Notes under the pieces: model-generated
The model's input: the letters and a program-made list of their open reading frames with translations, nothing else
Database searches by the model: none
Told to the model about the DNA's origin: nothing
Assembly: GCA_034769895.1 (NCBI GenBank)
Contig: CM068367.1
Coordinates: 121,991,927-122,055,926 of the forward strand
Reading direction: 5' to 3'
Length of the DNA: 64,000 nucleotides
Origin: Magicicada septendecula
Taxonomy: Eukaryota > Arthropoda > Insecta > Hemiptera > Cicadidae
Part shown: piece by piece, positions 1 to 11,605 of the stretch
Numbering within the stretch: position 1 is the stretch's first letter
How the letters are laid out: every line of letters starts with the position of its first letter
Made by a program: the position numbers and the translations under genes

Positions 1-180
1 GGAAGACTGCAGATTGAGGAGTGGATGGCGTTTACTGAAATATTAGGCACCTCATATGAGCGTGTGCATCATACTTTAACTCAAGAACATTGTGTGAAAA
101 AGCGTTGTGCAAGATGGCTGCCGCATCCGGAGTTGTTGCATTTTTTGGGCGCCAGTGCGACCACGTTTAAACTGAAGTGC
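1..180 (+). pseudogene. mariner transposase relic, cut by window edge
   Basis: From base 1 one frame reads through about 60 codons and resembles the part of a mariner transposase that joins the second helix-turn-helix to the catalytic domain: a helix ending in YERVHH, then KKRCARWLPH, comparable with the family's (K/R)VxARWVPR block. The usual following linker and the catalytic aspartates are not recognisable. The start of the gene lies outside the window. Seen: this short similarity. Inferred: an old truncated copy. It is short enough to be a chance match. Confidence 0.4.
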
Positions 181-1440
181 CTACTTACAAACCGTTGGTT
201 TTGAAATCGCAGCATCTCCTGACGCATTTACAATTTCGTTCTGAATTTCCCTTGGTGCTAAACAATTTTTAACAAAGAATCACACCACGATGTTTGATTT
301 TGTCCATTTTTCAAAACACGCGTGACACGTCAATTTTAAACAGCTTCTAAACAATGAATAAATTGATAGATAGATTTGGAAATTAACAGGAGTTCACGTA
401 AAAACCAAATCTTGCAGCACAGGAAAAATGTTAGTTCTACCGCTAAGCTATAGTTGTCGCTCCGCGAACTTTTCAACTGACTCGTAGAGTTATCCTGCAC
501 TCAGAATGTTATGCTACTACATAAATCTACATCACCAACAGAATATACTCATCAAGAAGAACAAACAAAACTCCAAGACATACAAACCGGAATACCACGC
601 GCACCATTCTCGGACAGTATATTTACAACAGTAATATTTACCAGGAACCGAGCAAACAAAAACGACAGAAGACTCTTGTGGCGAACTCACATATTTACTA
701 AAAGAAAACAAAACGGAACCGAAAATTCAACAAGTGTGTTGGCTTTTAGGAAAAAAGAAATCAGAGATGTCAAAGGAAAACAAGCGATTGCTCTCAGGAT
801 CATCTATAACAGACTGTATGCACATACAGCATACGCCTTTGAGACTTAGCTGGCAATTCACACACAGTAAAGACCGTGATAACTAAATGCTTCGTGGACT
901 GTTCCCGAGAAAATCCTACAGACTTAAACATGCCAAAAATGAGAAAATAAATTACTAAAATCATTGGTAGGAATAGAGATAAAATTTCATTACACTCTAC
1001 TGAACATGAATCCATATTACGAAGCAGGGCATGCAAGCCAACGGAATTAACTACTAAATTTTCGTTCCTGTTGGTATAGGGTGGGAGTTTCTCTGGAATA
1101 TTAGATGTTACTTTGCTTACAAAAATTAGATACTACTGCGGTTCCCTATGCGTTTGATTTAGGTTAAGAACTGACTACACTGGTAGCCTGTTTACAGTCT
1201 TGTGAACGTTCTTGTATATTAATATGAGCCAATAAAAAAAAAACTATAGCGTTCACACGTGAGATGCCTGTCACATTTTGCTTCATGGACACAAACATAA
1301 AAGTTTTATGATTTTACGATTGGAGATAATATGCCAAACAATTAGCAAACACCGTGGATTAATGTTTATTAATGTGAAATAGTCTACAATAAAGGCGCGT
1401 TTTAAAGAAAATGAGTTTTATCCGTGTAATTTGTCGCGTG
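181..1440. other. no gene recognised
   Basis: AT-rich sequence with short unsupported frames on both strands. I saw no domain, TIR or tandem repeat. Confidence 0.5.
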
Positions 1441-1452
1441 TTAAATTAGTTT

Positions 1453-1492
1453 CACACGCACACACACACGCGCGCGCGCGTATGTATGTATA
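1453..1492. repeat. CA/CG/TATG microsatellite
   Basis: A run of CA dinucleotides passes into CG and then GTAT repeats. Alternating purine-pyrimidine throughout. Confidence 0.85.
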
Positions 1493-1795
1493 TGTTCTAG
1501 ACCCTTTTGTACTTTTGTTCTAGTTTTTCAAAATATAATTTATAGTCTCTTAGCCTTGTAGCATTGTTTCATCATTTGCAAACCTGTGCATGATGGAATC
1601 AAACTCGTCTAAAATTGAAAAACGTATATTCCCTCACATTTTCTTTTTCAGATTTTAAAATTTGTTCTAGAAAGAATAGTTGGCGATTAAGAGCAGCCTT
1701 CTGGAGGTCTTTTGTCGTACTGAAGGTCTTTGCGATAATCAGTTTTTAGTTTCATTTTAGAAACACAGTTTGCTTTACCGTCACTTTCAACATTC

Positions 1796-1970
1796 TATAT
1801 TAATATTATTATTAATCCTACTCTTCCAAAACTGACCAGGAATTATTATTACAATATTATTATTTATATTATTATAAATTATTATTATATCCCGCTCTTC
1901 CAAATATTATGATTATTATTATTGTTATTATTATTATTAATCCTGTTCTTCCAAAACTGACCTGACCTGA
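1796..1970. repeat. ATT-rich repeat with CTCTTCCAAAACTGACC units
   Basis: Blocks of (ATT)n alternate with three copies of a short phrase close to CTCTTCCAAAACTGACC; the last is followed by repeated CTGAC. Degenerate tandem structure of unknown origin. Confidence 0.6.
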
Positions 1971-2735
1971 CCTGTCTAAAACTGACGTCATGTTGGTCGT
2001 ATTGGTAAAGTTTCAGTTTATGCGGTTTCGATCGGCGGCCTAGTCAAACTAAAAAAGCATGCGATGTTCACGGAGATTTTCTGTGCATCAGACAGTCTAG
2101 GCTTACATAATATGCAGATATAACTATTCACTTTTTCACAATGCTATGTTAATTCTATATATTTATATCTTTACATGCAAATAGTTTAAAAAACATTTTC
2201 AAGCCTACTGAGCCAGTTAGTCCTGACTGAATTTGTCAACGGAGTTTATTTTAATCGCTATTAGATATTAAAAACATTAATTTAAAATATCAAAATTTGC
2301 AATTAAGATGTGTTTGGTAAATAGAGAACACGTATGCCATGTTCTGTAGTTACAAAACGTTGCCGATCGGATGTACCGGATTTCGTTATGCGGGGCAGTC
2401 ACCGAGAACACAGCTGTCGTAATTATATTTTTGTACAACTTATATATTTATACGCAAATAATATTTATGTATTTATATTTTTGACGTGTGTGTGCGTGTT
2501 TGGAGGGGGCGTAATTAAAAGTTGTTGAATTAAAATTTGAATTTTGGGTGATTTTTAGGATATTTAATAATAATTTTTTTTTAGTAAAGTCTTTCCGAAA
2601 CTTCCCCAAAGTTAACACTACACATTAGAGTGTTACCGGTTCTCTGTAGACCTATTCTACCGATATTAACGCGCGGTACAGTATATGAATATTAGTTTGT
2701 ATCTGTGTAGCCTTTCCCAGGTCCTAGTACAAATA

Positions 2736-3656
2736 CGAGGTTTGATCAAAAAGTTCGTGCAATTTTTGAATTTCGTGCGCTATAAATGTGCGATTAAAAA
2801 ATTGTTTTTATACGGCGTTTGTACCCATCTTAGTGACAACCGTCTAAAATTTACAACGCTATTGGACGAACAGTTGAGATTTGACAGCTAACCGAGTAAG
2901 TTATGTTTTCGAGTATTTGGCGATTTTTTTTACGTTCTGCAATGCAAGATTGAAAAATATGGAGTAAATTTTGTGTAAAGAATTACATAAACCGTTCTGT
3001 CGTAAGGAAAGTGATGCAGAAGACTTCTGGCAAGCCTGCTGTGTATAAACAAGCAGTTCAGAAGCTTCAGGATTGTCGTGAACAAATTGAAGATCATGAT
3101 TATCATGTGAAGAGTGTAGTTTTGTTTAACATTAATCTTTATTAGTAGGCGTAACGATAAATAAAAAAAAATATATATTTACACACGTCTGGAATTTTAC
3201 GCCACACGTGTGTGAAGCGGCGTTCTTAGGAATTATTAATTCTTAGGAAGCGGCCGAATTTTCGTTTACGGAAGTGCAGTTTATGGAAATTACACCCCGA
3301 TAATGCACCAGTCATTGCTTCTTCATGATTTTTAAACAAACAAAACATACTGATACCGCAACCCCCGTATTTGTCTCAACACGATCTTTCATCTTCGCGA
3401 AAGGATCTTTCTGAAAAGCACCGCGAAAGGACAACGTTTCGCGAGTGTTGAAGGTGTAAAATAAATCGCTAAGCGAGCTGAAGGCTACACAAAAACGTGC
3501 GTTCGAAATCTGTTTTTAAAACTGAAAAAAAGCGTTGGCACAATCGTGTTTTAACCGATTGATACTACGAGATGAAGGAGCATTGTAAGCGTAGATGAAC
3601 CGATGCTTAATTGTTCAAGTAAACAAAAATTGCTCGAACTTTTTGATCAAACTTCG
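2736..3656 (+). mobile_element. decayed mariner element with TIRs and TA target duplication
   Basis: The ends are inverted copies of a mariner-type terminus: CGAGGTTTGATCAAAAAGTT at the left and its near-complement at the right, each bordered by TA. The interior keeps broken transposase pieces on the plus strand. Around 3299-3330 an HxDNAP-like block (DNAPVIAS) is followed by a PQPPYL patch near 3359. Near 3480-3550 the family's terminal KKRWHNR block survives. These stand where the third catalytic Asp and C-terminus of a D,D34D mariner would be. Many stops and frameshifts are present, so the copy cannot encode a transposase. At 921 bp it is shorter than a typical 1.3-kb mariner. Confidence 0.75.
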
Positions 3657-3805
3657 TACAACAAACGATAGTTGGACGGAGTATGTGTATATCGCTTGGG
3701 GCCAATGTAGACCTAAATGGGCAACCTGGGCAACCTTGGACATGCTACAGACCGGTGACATTGAGCCTGCTGATTTTTTTGTTTGCCAACGCTTCCAATA
3801 GTAAA

Positions 3806-4603
3806 AATCGGTATGGAAAACCATACATGACTTCCATGTTCTAATTAATTATAAAATTAATTTTAATATGTAGGCCTACACTCAGAACGAAACCAAATAT
3901 ATCAGCACGCTTTTGGTAAAAACACTGAGAAAGATAATCAAAATACGATTGTACCTAGTTGTTAAAATTTGTAAAATAAAGAATTAATTTGATTAAATTA
4001 TCTTTAATTTAAACAACGCGAAAGAAAGCGAATACCGCCCAGCGTTTGTTACCTATGAATTTCTGAAAACGAAAAATTATTTTGTTTACGTATCCATGGT
4101 GACATAGCGTGGGACAATATCAGTTGTTAATATTTTATTGAAATTTTTAAGTTTCCGGTCGAATAAATTTATAACATCAATACAAAAAATTACCCCTTCC
4201 TCTTCAACTATCCTTTTCATTTATAGATATTTCATCTACCTTTCTACAATGGATTATTATGATCTTCTTTTCAGGATACTTTATTTATCAAAATTAAGTA
4301 CTTTTACTCTTGTTAAAACGTAAAACGTTGCAGGCAAACTACCTCTTCCCCTTATCCGATCTTCACCGAAATCAATAGGCGTTGAGTCCTTTACAACTCG
4401 GGCAAGTATACAAAAAATTATTTGATTTTATGTGAATTTGCGGCAGTTATCTTTCGCCATAGAAAAAATTGTACACACAGAAACTTTTCGGAAATGATTT
4501 TCTTCGTGTTTTGAGGGTAGTGCAATCAGAATCAGCCCTTATCTCGGACACGATTTTATTCGCGATCACCATACTTCCATTTCCTTACGGAACATGGAAG
4601 TAA
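3806..4603 (+). repeat. interspersed repeat family X, copy A
   Basis: Begins with CGGTATGGAAAACCATACATGACTTCCAT and ends with a hairpin-like CCATTTCCTTACGGAACATGG. It holds one ~160-bp inner monomer (AAACGTTGCAGGCAAACTAC... to ...TTTCGCCATAG). The same layout occurs inverted at 36493-37279 and, expanded, at 45743-48945. No coding capacity was seen. The class is unknown; the ends form small palindromes rather than long TIRs. Confidence 0.7.
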
Positions 4604-5317
4604 TAATAAAAATAGAGCATATATGTGTGCCGCTTCAGTGTTGTACATATAAGAATAAAATTTAGATTTCTGTGCCGTCGTTATCAATTTTGACCTGAAA
4701 GGTCGTAGCAAAACAATGGAAAACATTATTTTTACAGTTATCGTCGAGTATTAAGAAACTTGTTAAAGAACATATCTTGTACGTAAAGCATATTGTTATT
4801 TTTAGTTTGACGTTATTGCCATTAGTGGTCTATGTTCATTGAATTAAAGAAAACACAATTAAGAATACTGTACTTTAGTCTAAAATGATAATGTAGACTG
4901 TAGGCTACTTGGCTGTAATCAATTGCAGGGGCACGCTAGTGATACGCGTTTCTTGCAGTAGTTTTTGCACGCATTCTGTTTAGATACTAAGACTTTTTTC
5001 TAACTGAACGTGAATTATTTTTTTTTGAGTCTGTGCATCACGGAGATTTCTTTTATGTTATCTAACGCTCTTTTTTTGATTGCCACAGTTTTTTTTTGGC
5101 AGTTTTAGATCATGATATTAACTATAAATAAATAGATTCTTACGAAAGTTAGATATTGATCGTAGTGCTCAAAACCCCTTCAGATGAAGTAATCAGGAAT
5201 TTCCTTATGGAATTACTAATGACAAATCAGGACGGTTTTCTTGTAAGAGTTTTCTTTAATGTATGAATGTACTGCAGAAAAAGCTAGATTATTTTTCTCT
5301 CTGTAACCTCCATTGAA
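4604..5317. other. no gene recognised
   Basis: AT-rich, with only short frames and poly-T runs. Confidence 0.5.
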
Positions 5318-5830
5318 CCAGCGAAGCGAGTTCTCAGTTTTGACTCGACCGTTTGGCATTTGTCTCTCTGTCTACTTAAGGCGTGTCTCACGATAACTAC
5401 TGAACGCATCAACCAATTTTCGTAAAACTTGGCACGCATATCCATAATTTTACCTTACAGAACCCTGTTGTTTTTTTAGATTTATCCCTCCAAAAATAGG
5501 GAGATGGGATTTGGAGGTCAAAATTGTGAAAAATCGGAAAGATTCATATTGGGAATCTAATTAAAGGAAATTTAAACCACAATCTAAATATAGTATTAAT
5601 TTTTGAAAATTTCAAAATTTTTGAACGTCAAGGGCCCAAAAAGTGGATGAAAAGTTTGGTAAAGTTGGAAAAATTCCTGTGCGGTATCAAATTAAAGAGA
5701 ACTTTAACTAACATCTGAATTTAGTGTGTAATTTTGGAAAATTCATACTTTTGGGACCACAGGGCTTAAAAAATATGTTTAAAAAAATAGAAAAAAATAG
5801 TGAAAATCCAGCAGGGTTCACCCTGCTGAT
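5318..5830 (+). repeat. interspersed repeat with internal 125-bp doublet
   Basis: The first half (GCGAAGCGAGTTCTCAGTTT, a 'TGTCTCACGATAAC' phrase, 'ACAGAACCCTGTTGTTTTT') is repeated in opposite orientation at about 39440-39685. The second half has two diverged copies of a ~125-bp unit (near 5525 and 5655), each running from a GGAAAxATTC phrase to an AAGGGCCC/ACAGGGC phrase. No frame of note. Class unknown. Confidence 0.55.
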
Positions 5831-7049
5831 TAAAAGAAACTATTATAAGAATATATAATATTAAAAATCGTCAGTGCTCTACAATTGTTATATTACTAAA
5901 GAAATAGTAGAGAAATCGGGGCTTTTATAATTTTTCTCATGATTGAAAAATTATCTAATATCGAAATTTTTGCAATAGTAAATGTACTTTGTTCAAATTA
6001 GTGAACGGGTTCTGCAGCTCAGGGAGCATACCAGTTCTAACCTGGATTCTATTGTGAAAGAAACGTTTCCTGGATAGATAAAGGTATGGTTAAGGACTTG
6101 GTAGATCAGTGAGTATGGCAGTTGAATACTAATTCAGAGACAACGAGGAGCATTATAAAAACATGGTCACCCCTTCAGCCTGTAAGACTATCTACGTAAC
6201 GTACAGAGAGTAATAGGAGGCCCCTAGCATAGTGTCGTTCACGTCGACGCCGTTCGCCAAACAGCTGCTAGAAGATTTGGGTGGAACAAAAAAAATCTAC
6301 TTTTATGTTATTGCCAAACGTCATGTTCAGATTTGACAAACGTGTTGAAACATTAATTTATGACGTAGATGTCTGACGAAAGAGTATTAAATGTCATGTC
6401 GTGTCGTGCGGTTGGTTCAGCGAGAGTAGACAGAGAAGCCAACAAACGGAAGAAAACAAGTCATCGGCTGAGAAAGAAATCACGAGTCAAGTCGTTGCTA
6501 ACCACAATAAATGTAATCCTATTTGTGTACACACACACACACACAAGCACTGCCAATGACCTGCCCTGCAATGTAATTGTATTTACGACGCGTGCGTTTT
6601 AACATATAGCTCTGTGTCTCGAACTCTCGTTCTCTAATAGCGGACGGAAGTGATATGTAACACTTCTTTAGCTGCCTTTAGCTTAAATGTTATTAAAATC
6701 ATCAGGAACTCTGTATCCTCGGTCGGGACTTGACATGATGTAGTCTGTCACCGTTGGAGTTATGAATTCCAGCTTTTTGACATCTCTTTGAACACTCGTC
6801 TGACTCTTTACAGGGTATTCCTACAACCGAACGGTCTTTTAAAGCAGTTTCAGCTATATATTTTTAACCGTTGATCATATCCTACACTAAAATAAAAAAT
6901 TGTATATTTTTTATACAGCTAAGGGTTAGGGGAAGACAACTCTGAATAAAAATTACCGGAAGTCATGGCCCGTCTGTAGGTTGGTACCCTAGAATGGAAA
7001 AATTTAAGTAATCAAAATCTTAAAAGAAAACAGCCGAACTGAGAGAAAC
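5831..7049. other. no gene recognised
   Basis: Mixed-composition sequence with a short (AC)n near 6530. The longest frame (6369-6602) shows no family resemblance. Confidence 0.45.
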
Positions 7050-7305
7050 AAGAAAGGAAAATACAGACTTCGGAAATGGCGTTCTTAAGAGGTGTTAAAA
7101 GGTCTTCTAAATTTGATCGTATAAATAATAGAGTCATAATAACGAATTACAAGTTTTCAACTTGAATGAAAAATTAAAAGATTTTAAACAACGGTGGAAA
7201 GAATGTCACATTCAAGACTGGACAAACAAGTCTGGAAATATAAACGTATGGGACACAGGTATGTGCATAAGCCCAGGAAGAGATGGCTGGAACTTTATAA
7301 AGTGT
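7050..7305 (+). pseudogene. RTE-type non-LTR reverse transcriptase, C-terminal relic
   Basis: The sequence reads like the C-terminus of an RTE-type polyprotein, across frame breaks: EMAFLRGVKR (family MKFLRAVKG), then a DFKQRWKE piece, then a change of frame to RLDKQVWKYKRMGHR and KPRKRWLEL, matching the usual 'RxPKQxxxYKPxGxRxxGRPRKRW' end. At least two frameshifts and stops are present. The polymerase core is absent, as expected of 5'-truncated retrotransposed copies. Confidence 0.7.
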
Positions 7306-8249
7306 CGCCTACAAACTTTTCGCTCGTTTATTGGCCCAGCATTTCTGCTCACACCAACGTTTCTGAGGTATATAGTAGGAGTTTGTAGGAAATTTTCTTT
7401 TCAGACTATTATTCCCTGCATTGATAGTTCGTATAATTGTCTAGACGGATAGTCTCTGCAGACTGTCTTTCCAGAACGGATAATATTTTCGTTACCACAT
7501 CTGAAACCCACAAAATTAAATGCTGATATACCTTCAGCTTTATGATCGATACTACTGGACTGACAGAATTGATTTATTTGAACCAGCGATTCAGTATATC
7601 CTACTGAAGCCAGCGATTGGGTTTTGACTACTAAAGCCGACTAGTCAACTTTCTGGTCATCAGATGCTCTGATAGAACAGGAATCTTCGAAATAATTGGC
7701 ATGTCAGTAAACTGTGACAGCTGAAATATTATAACAGGGGCAAACTTGATATATAGATCAACAATATTTTTTAATATTAACAGAACAAAGAAGGCAAGGT
7801 GAGCTGCATGGGGCATAGCAGGTTGTGGATATGGCGCTTAGCTCTCTAGAATTCTCGTATTACATCTACGGGCAGCGTTATAAAATTAAGATAGCTTTTT
7901 CTGGCCATCAGATCAACTCAGCAATGCAAATGAGTACTGGGCTAATAACAGGTGGTTGCAGCTTAGTACTGGCCACATTGACTTTCTTCCTTTCTTTCGA
8001 GTCAAACTGAAAGCCTATACATTACTTCCTAAGCCACTTCTGTGGTACAGAAAAGTAATCTACTATTATTAATTATAGCGAGCGAAAATTTAAAAATTTC
8101 AAATTTTCTTCTCGACTGATTTGGTTCACACGCAGTTGTGTCAACGACTTCAAGTCAAAGCAATAAACAAGGCTTAATGTGAAGATGTCAAACCGGCGTC
8201 GCTAGCAGACAATAGAAAGATGTTAGGGTCTACTCAACAATAGATATGA
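7306..8249. other. no gene recognised
   Basis: Only short frames; no motif or repeat partner seen within the window. Confidence 0.4.
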
Positions 8250-9795
8250 AAGTTCGAGATGACAGGAGAAGCTTGGCTAAAAATTATTACCCCACAACAA
8301 ACGACACAAAGCAGACGAGGACACTCACACGTGTACGGAGAAATAAGGCGAACGTCCGCTCGGGTTACGTCAGAATACGATGGTACAGCAAAAAAGGGGC
8401 AGGATGTTACACAGGAGTTGGACATGCTGCACTTTACAGAGACAATGAAAGGAGTAAATAGTTGAAAAGACTCGAGTACAGCTGCACAGCTGGAGGTAAC
8501 GATTACGTGACAGACACAATTTACGGTTAGAAAGTCGGGGTGACTTCACCAGCCAAAGTATGTCAGAAGTTATTAATAGTTACAAAAAAGGGGTGTCGGA
8601 TAGAACAATACTTCAAGATGACCAGAGAAACAGATGGAAAAAGTTAGGACAACACTGCGTATGTCCCACACAAAAGAGTGATCGACAGGCGCACAATTGC
8701 CAGAAATTCTGCGAATAGGGTCAATGTTCGAACGGAAAAAGTCTGGGGATGTCTGACAACCTATCAGAGTACAAAGTCTTGCGAAGAACACCGGTGGAGA
8801 GGAGAGTTTCTATGGTAACCAAAAGCCAAAGCGAATCATTGAACAGAAACCAAAAACCCTGGAGAAGTGGACAACATATTCTGAGAAAATATTGAGCTTA
8901 CCTATCACAAGTAAGAAAAGGCGGGGACAGACCCAAAGACAAAATTTGACTAGGGACAAGTTGATAAAACTAACCGTCTAACACGGGGGAAGTCAGTCTT
9001 ACTCTCAGTCTTAACAGTTTTTTGCGGTATTAATCGAGGCAGTCTTATTACATTTTTGAACATATATTTTGACTCGGTATTACTGTGCTCAGTTTCGTAT
9101 AAGTTATCAGTCATAGTGAAAACGCCATGTTATAATATTCGGACTTGGTATTTTCAAACTGTAAAATTCTAAGTGCGACTTAACGGACTTATGTAAACAT
9201 TAACATTATTAAGAACTAAGTGAACAATTCAATCTCGGTTCATACACGAAACATTACTAGTGTACTGTACAAATTAGACAAACTTACAGTTAGCCAGTGT
9301 TACTGAACTACATAAAACGTAACCGAACATTAATACTTGAACGAAATAAACAACCAAGTAATATAATCGTATATACATCAATACAAAGTCGAGTGAATTT
9401 CAGTGACGAACGGACATCAATATTAACTTTACGAAAATGAACATACAACACTCATTTTAGAATGGTCTACGCAAACTGACATTGAAAGCAATAGCATATC
9501 TACACTAATCTATAAATGACTCGAGTTCTCGTGGGTGTGTACAAGTGATAGTGCATTCAACGTCATTCAACAAGATGTGTCCTTCAGCCTACACAACAAC
9601 GCAGAGATCAATCACCGCTGGACCATAAACGGATATTCTAAATTCCAAGTAACAATTTATTAATCTATTAATTAATAACTACTACTGTCCTGATTCTTTC
9701 AAAGAATCCCTACCCTGGGAGTTTTTATATAAATTTGATAAAAGAATAAAGTTAAAGTATAAATAATGAACGAGTAAGCGAAACTATCTGGAATT

Positions 9796-10015
9796 AATGA
9801 ACGCATTAATTAATTATTATTTGAATTATTGTATATCAAGATTAATGTATGTATGTCTTTTCAGCCATTATATAAACTAGAACTTGTTTTTTTAGATATA
9901 TTTGTTATGTGATGTATTTACAGGTACAGCAGATTTTTTTATGTGTATGAATATAAACTGACGTTATGAATAAATAAAGTAGTCATCTAAGTACATTTAA
10001 AAAAATGCGTTCATT
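9796..10015. mobile_element. small MITE with AATGAACGCAT termini, copy 1
   Basis: Starts AATGAACGCATT and ends with the exact inverted AATGCGTTCATT. A second copy in the opposite orientation lies at 32454-32703; the two share an inner GGCTGAAAA(g)ACATAC phrase when one is inverted. About 220-250 bp, non-coding. Confidence 0.6.
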
Positions 10016-10084
10016 ATTACAAAAACCTACATGTTAAAGTTTTAAGAACATCCTTAAGAGTCTCTTGTCCATTATGCTAATTGG

Positions 10085-10345
10085 TAAATCAATTTGCTAA
10101 GCGATTTAACTAATTAATCACATAGTGATTAACATAATAACACTGTATATTAATGGCTCTCCAATCGCGGGGCATAGATAATTAAAGTAATAAATAAATT
10201 TTAATTATACACATCTATTGCAATTGATAAAGATTGCCTTTATATCATTAAGGTAAATGACGCCTCCAACGTGTGGCATGACATATTAAAAATAACACCA
10301 TATTAATGGCATCCCAACACGCGGGGCTTGAGAAGGATATTATTC
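10085..10345. repeat. imperfect internal repeat (ATTAATGGC...GCGGGGC)
   Basis: The phrase TATTAATGGCTCTCCAATCGCGGGGC at 10148 recurs as TATTAATGGCATCCCAACACGCGGGGC near 10301, with a weaker copy (CGCCTCCAACGTGTGGC) between. Function unknown. Confidence 0.45.
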
Positions 10346-10451
10346 ACCAATCAATACTTAATTAAATTGATTAATTAATTAATTCACAACTTAATTAATT
10401 GCGCATAATATCATTATATAATATAAGCTCTTTACGTGAGTAGCGCGAATC

Positions 10452-10462
10452 CTACTGTAAGA
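10452..10462. repeat. left target-site duplication of the Penelope-like element
   Basis: CTACTGTAAGA here is repeated exactly at 20596-20606, just outside the other end of the element. The bases beyond differ (C versus A), so this is an 11-bp duplication or slightly less, because the right copy overlaps the inverted tail by three bases. Confidence 0.75.
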
Positions 10463-10543
10463 TGCATGTTGGTTCTTGGTATCCAAGTCACGTAGGAATA
10501 GTAGATTATAGATAAATAAATCACCTTGTATCCATCGTGTGAC
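10463..10543 (-). repeat. PLE terminal repeat (pLTR), 3' copy
   Basis: 81 bp starting TGCATGTTGGTTCTTGGTATCC matches 20465-20545 in the same orientation with about two substitutions. Direct terminal repeats of this kind are typical of PLEs. Confidence 0.85.
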
Positions 10544-10548
10544 TTCGT

Positions 10549-10595
10549 TACGTCAATTAAAATGACGCGTTTCGGAACATCTGCTCCATCGTCAG
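10549..10595 (-). ncRNA. hammerhead-ribozyme-like motif of the PLE
   Basis: On the minus strand the order CTGACGA, a short stem-loop (GGAG...TTCC), GAAAC, then the hairpin CGTCA-loop-TGACG and GTA resembles the CUGANGA / stem II / GAAA / stem III / UH core of a type I hammerhead. These ribozymes are known at PLE terminal repeats. A GTGA upstream can pair with TCAC downstream of the cleavage position to form part of stem I. The first pair of stem II is a mismatch (U-C), so activity is uncertain. Confidence 0.45.
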
Positions 10596-10665
10596 ATTAA
10601 ATCACTCTATTGAGATCGTTAACAGTTAAAATCACATGTTACACATAATTGCCAACCAATGTAAC

Positions 10666-11148
10666 TCACTCGCTTTCTAACTGGTGCGCACCACAGCGAA
10701 GCCGATCGGACACTGAATTATTATTATCTGAGTGATTACGCCTAAGCAGGTTCAATGCTGTATCGTATAGCGGATTGGATTTAAAATTTAAGTGGTCATT
10801 CAATATGAAGTCTCGGCTGTTTATGTTATTATATGCTTTGTATATTTCGAACTCTTCTGTTGCGTCCATGTAACGGCCTTTGTTGCACACATGTAGGGGT
10901 ATCAAATTAGATTTGAAATCGGTATAATTATGATTGTGTAAGATTAAGTGGCGGGCAAAGTTGGACTTGATATTATTTAACAAAGTGAGATTATTTAGGT
11001 GACGTTTTGGTGTGTGCTCTTTAAATCGTTTGAGGAAACCTCTCCCCGTTTGACCAATGTAAAAACTGTTGCAGTCGTTACATGATAATTTATATATGCC
11101 GATTTTCTTTTCTAAAGGTATGTTGCGTGCTGGAAGCTCTCGAAGTTT
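10666..11148 (-). pseudogene. PLE GIY-YIG endonuclease domain
   Basis: An open 161-codon stretch that begins just after a TAG (11149-11151). About 16 residues in it reads GIYKLSCNDCNSFYIGQTGR, which gives the GIY and YIG motifs, the CxxC pair characteristic of PLE endonucleases, and the conserved Arg on the following helix (GxxxKRFKEH). The C-terminal half contains HNHNY and a late conserved Glu region (ATEEFEIYKA). This nuclease nicks target DNA for target-primed reverse transcription. In an intact PLE it is fused to the reverse transcriptase. Here it is cut off from it by a stop and by about 450 bp of unrelated sequence. Confidence 0.85.
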
Positions 11149-11605
11149 CTAGAGTTGTTTCAAAGACGCTAAATGGAAAGGGCTGGTTTTGAAATATAAT
11201 GAAGTGGACTGTATTGAAGCTGTATAAAATTCATTTATTGAAAATCTTAAGTTTTCGATGCTATTGCCGACACGTGCGGATGTTTTCTGGCCATAACGCC
11301 GTTAATTTAGTTTTAATAAAAGTCAAAATCCATGATAGATAGACGAAGGTCGTCTGATTAAATTAGTGCAAGTTGCACATGAAAAGAATTGAATAATAAG
11401 ATCCAGAAGCCGCGGCTGGAATAGTAATTTTAACGAGAGTACAGCTCGGAGTTTCTGAAGTAACTGAACTAAAATTGACCACCGTGAGCCCAGCTGACTG
11501 ACGGCGGCGCTTGATAAGCAAAGTGACGTCATCCGCGCGTGCCGCAATGTGGTGGTTACAACACACAGATAAGAAATACAGTACAAAGTTCGAACAGGTA
11601 TGGGT
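11149..11605 (-). other. 450-bp sequence between PLE RT and endonuclease
   Basis: In related PLEs the RT thumb (ending near an ILRHRKP-type phrase, found here around 11610) is followed within some tens of residues by the GIY motif. Here they are about 500 bp apart. The intervening sequence is more GC-rich and continues the RT frame with a composition unlike PLE protein. It could be an insertion, a recombination scar or a retained intron; a TCTAG precedes the endonuclease frame, but no clear donor could be fixed. Confidence 0.5.

Larger units (their letters stand above)
8560..10440 (+). repeat. possible old LTR-like repeat related to 33560-32450
   Basis: Two regions share a diverged order of phrases: a CTCAGTCTxA...GTGCTCAGTTT stretch (9015-9095 here), then a 'CTGTCC/TCTTTC...AAGAATCCCTACC' patch (9690 here), then the small MITE with AATGAACGCAT ends (9796). 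The second copy is inverted at about 33560-32450. Composition and the AAAATTTTGAC-like phrase near 8945 also recall the 1.8-kb LTR at 13361. I infer a decayed solo LTR. Its boundaries are not defined. Confidence 0.25.

Noticed and set aside
10666..11148. Stand-alone host or phage GIY-YIG endonuclease
   Set aside because: CxxC signature, position downstream of a Penelope-type RT and flanking terminal repeats place it in a PLE.
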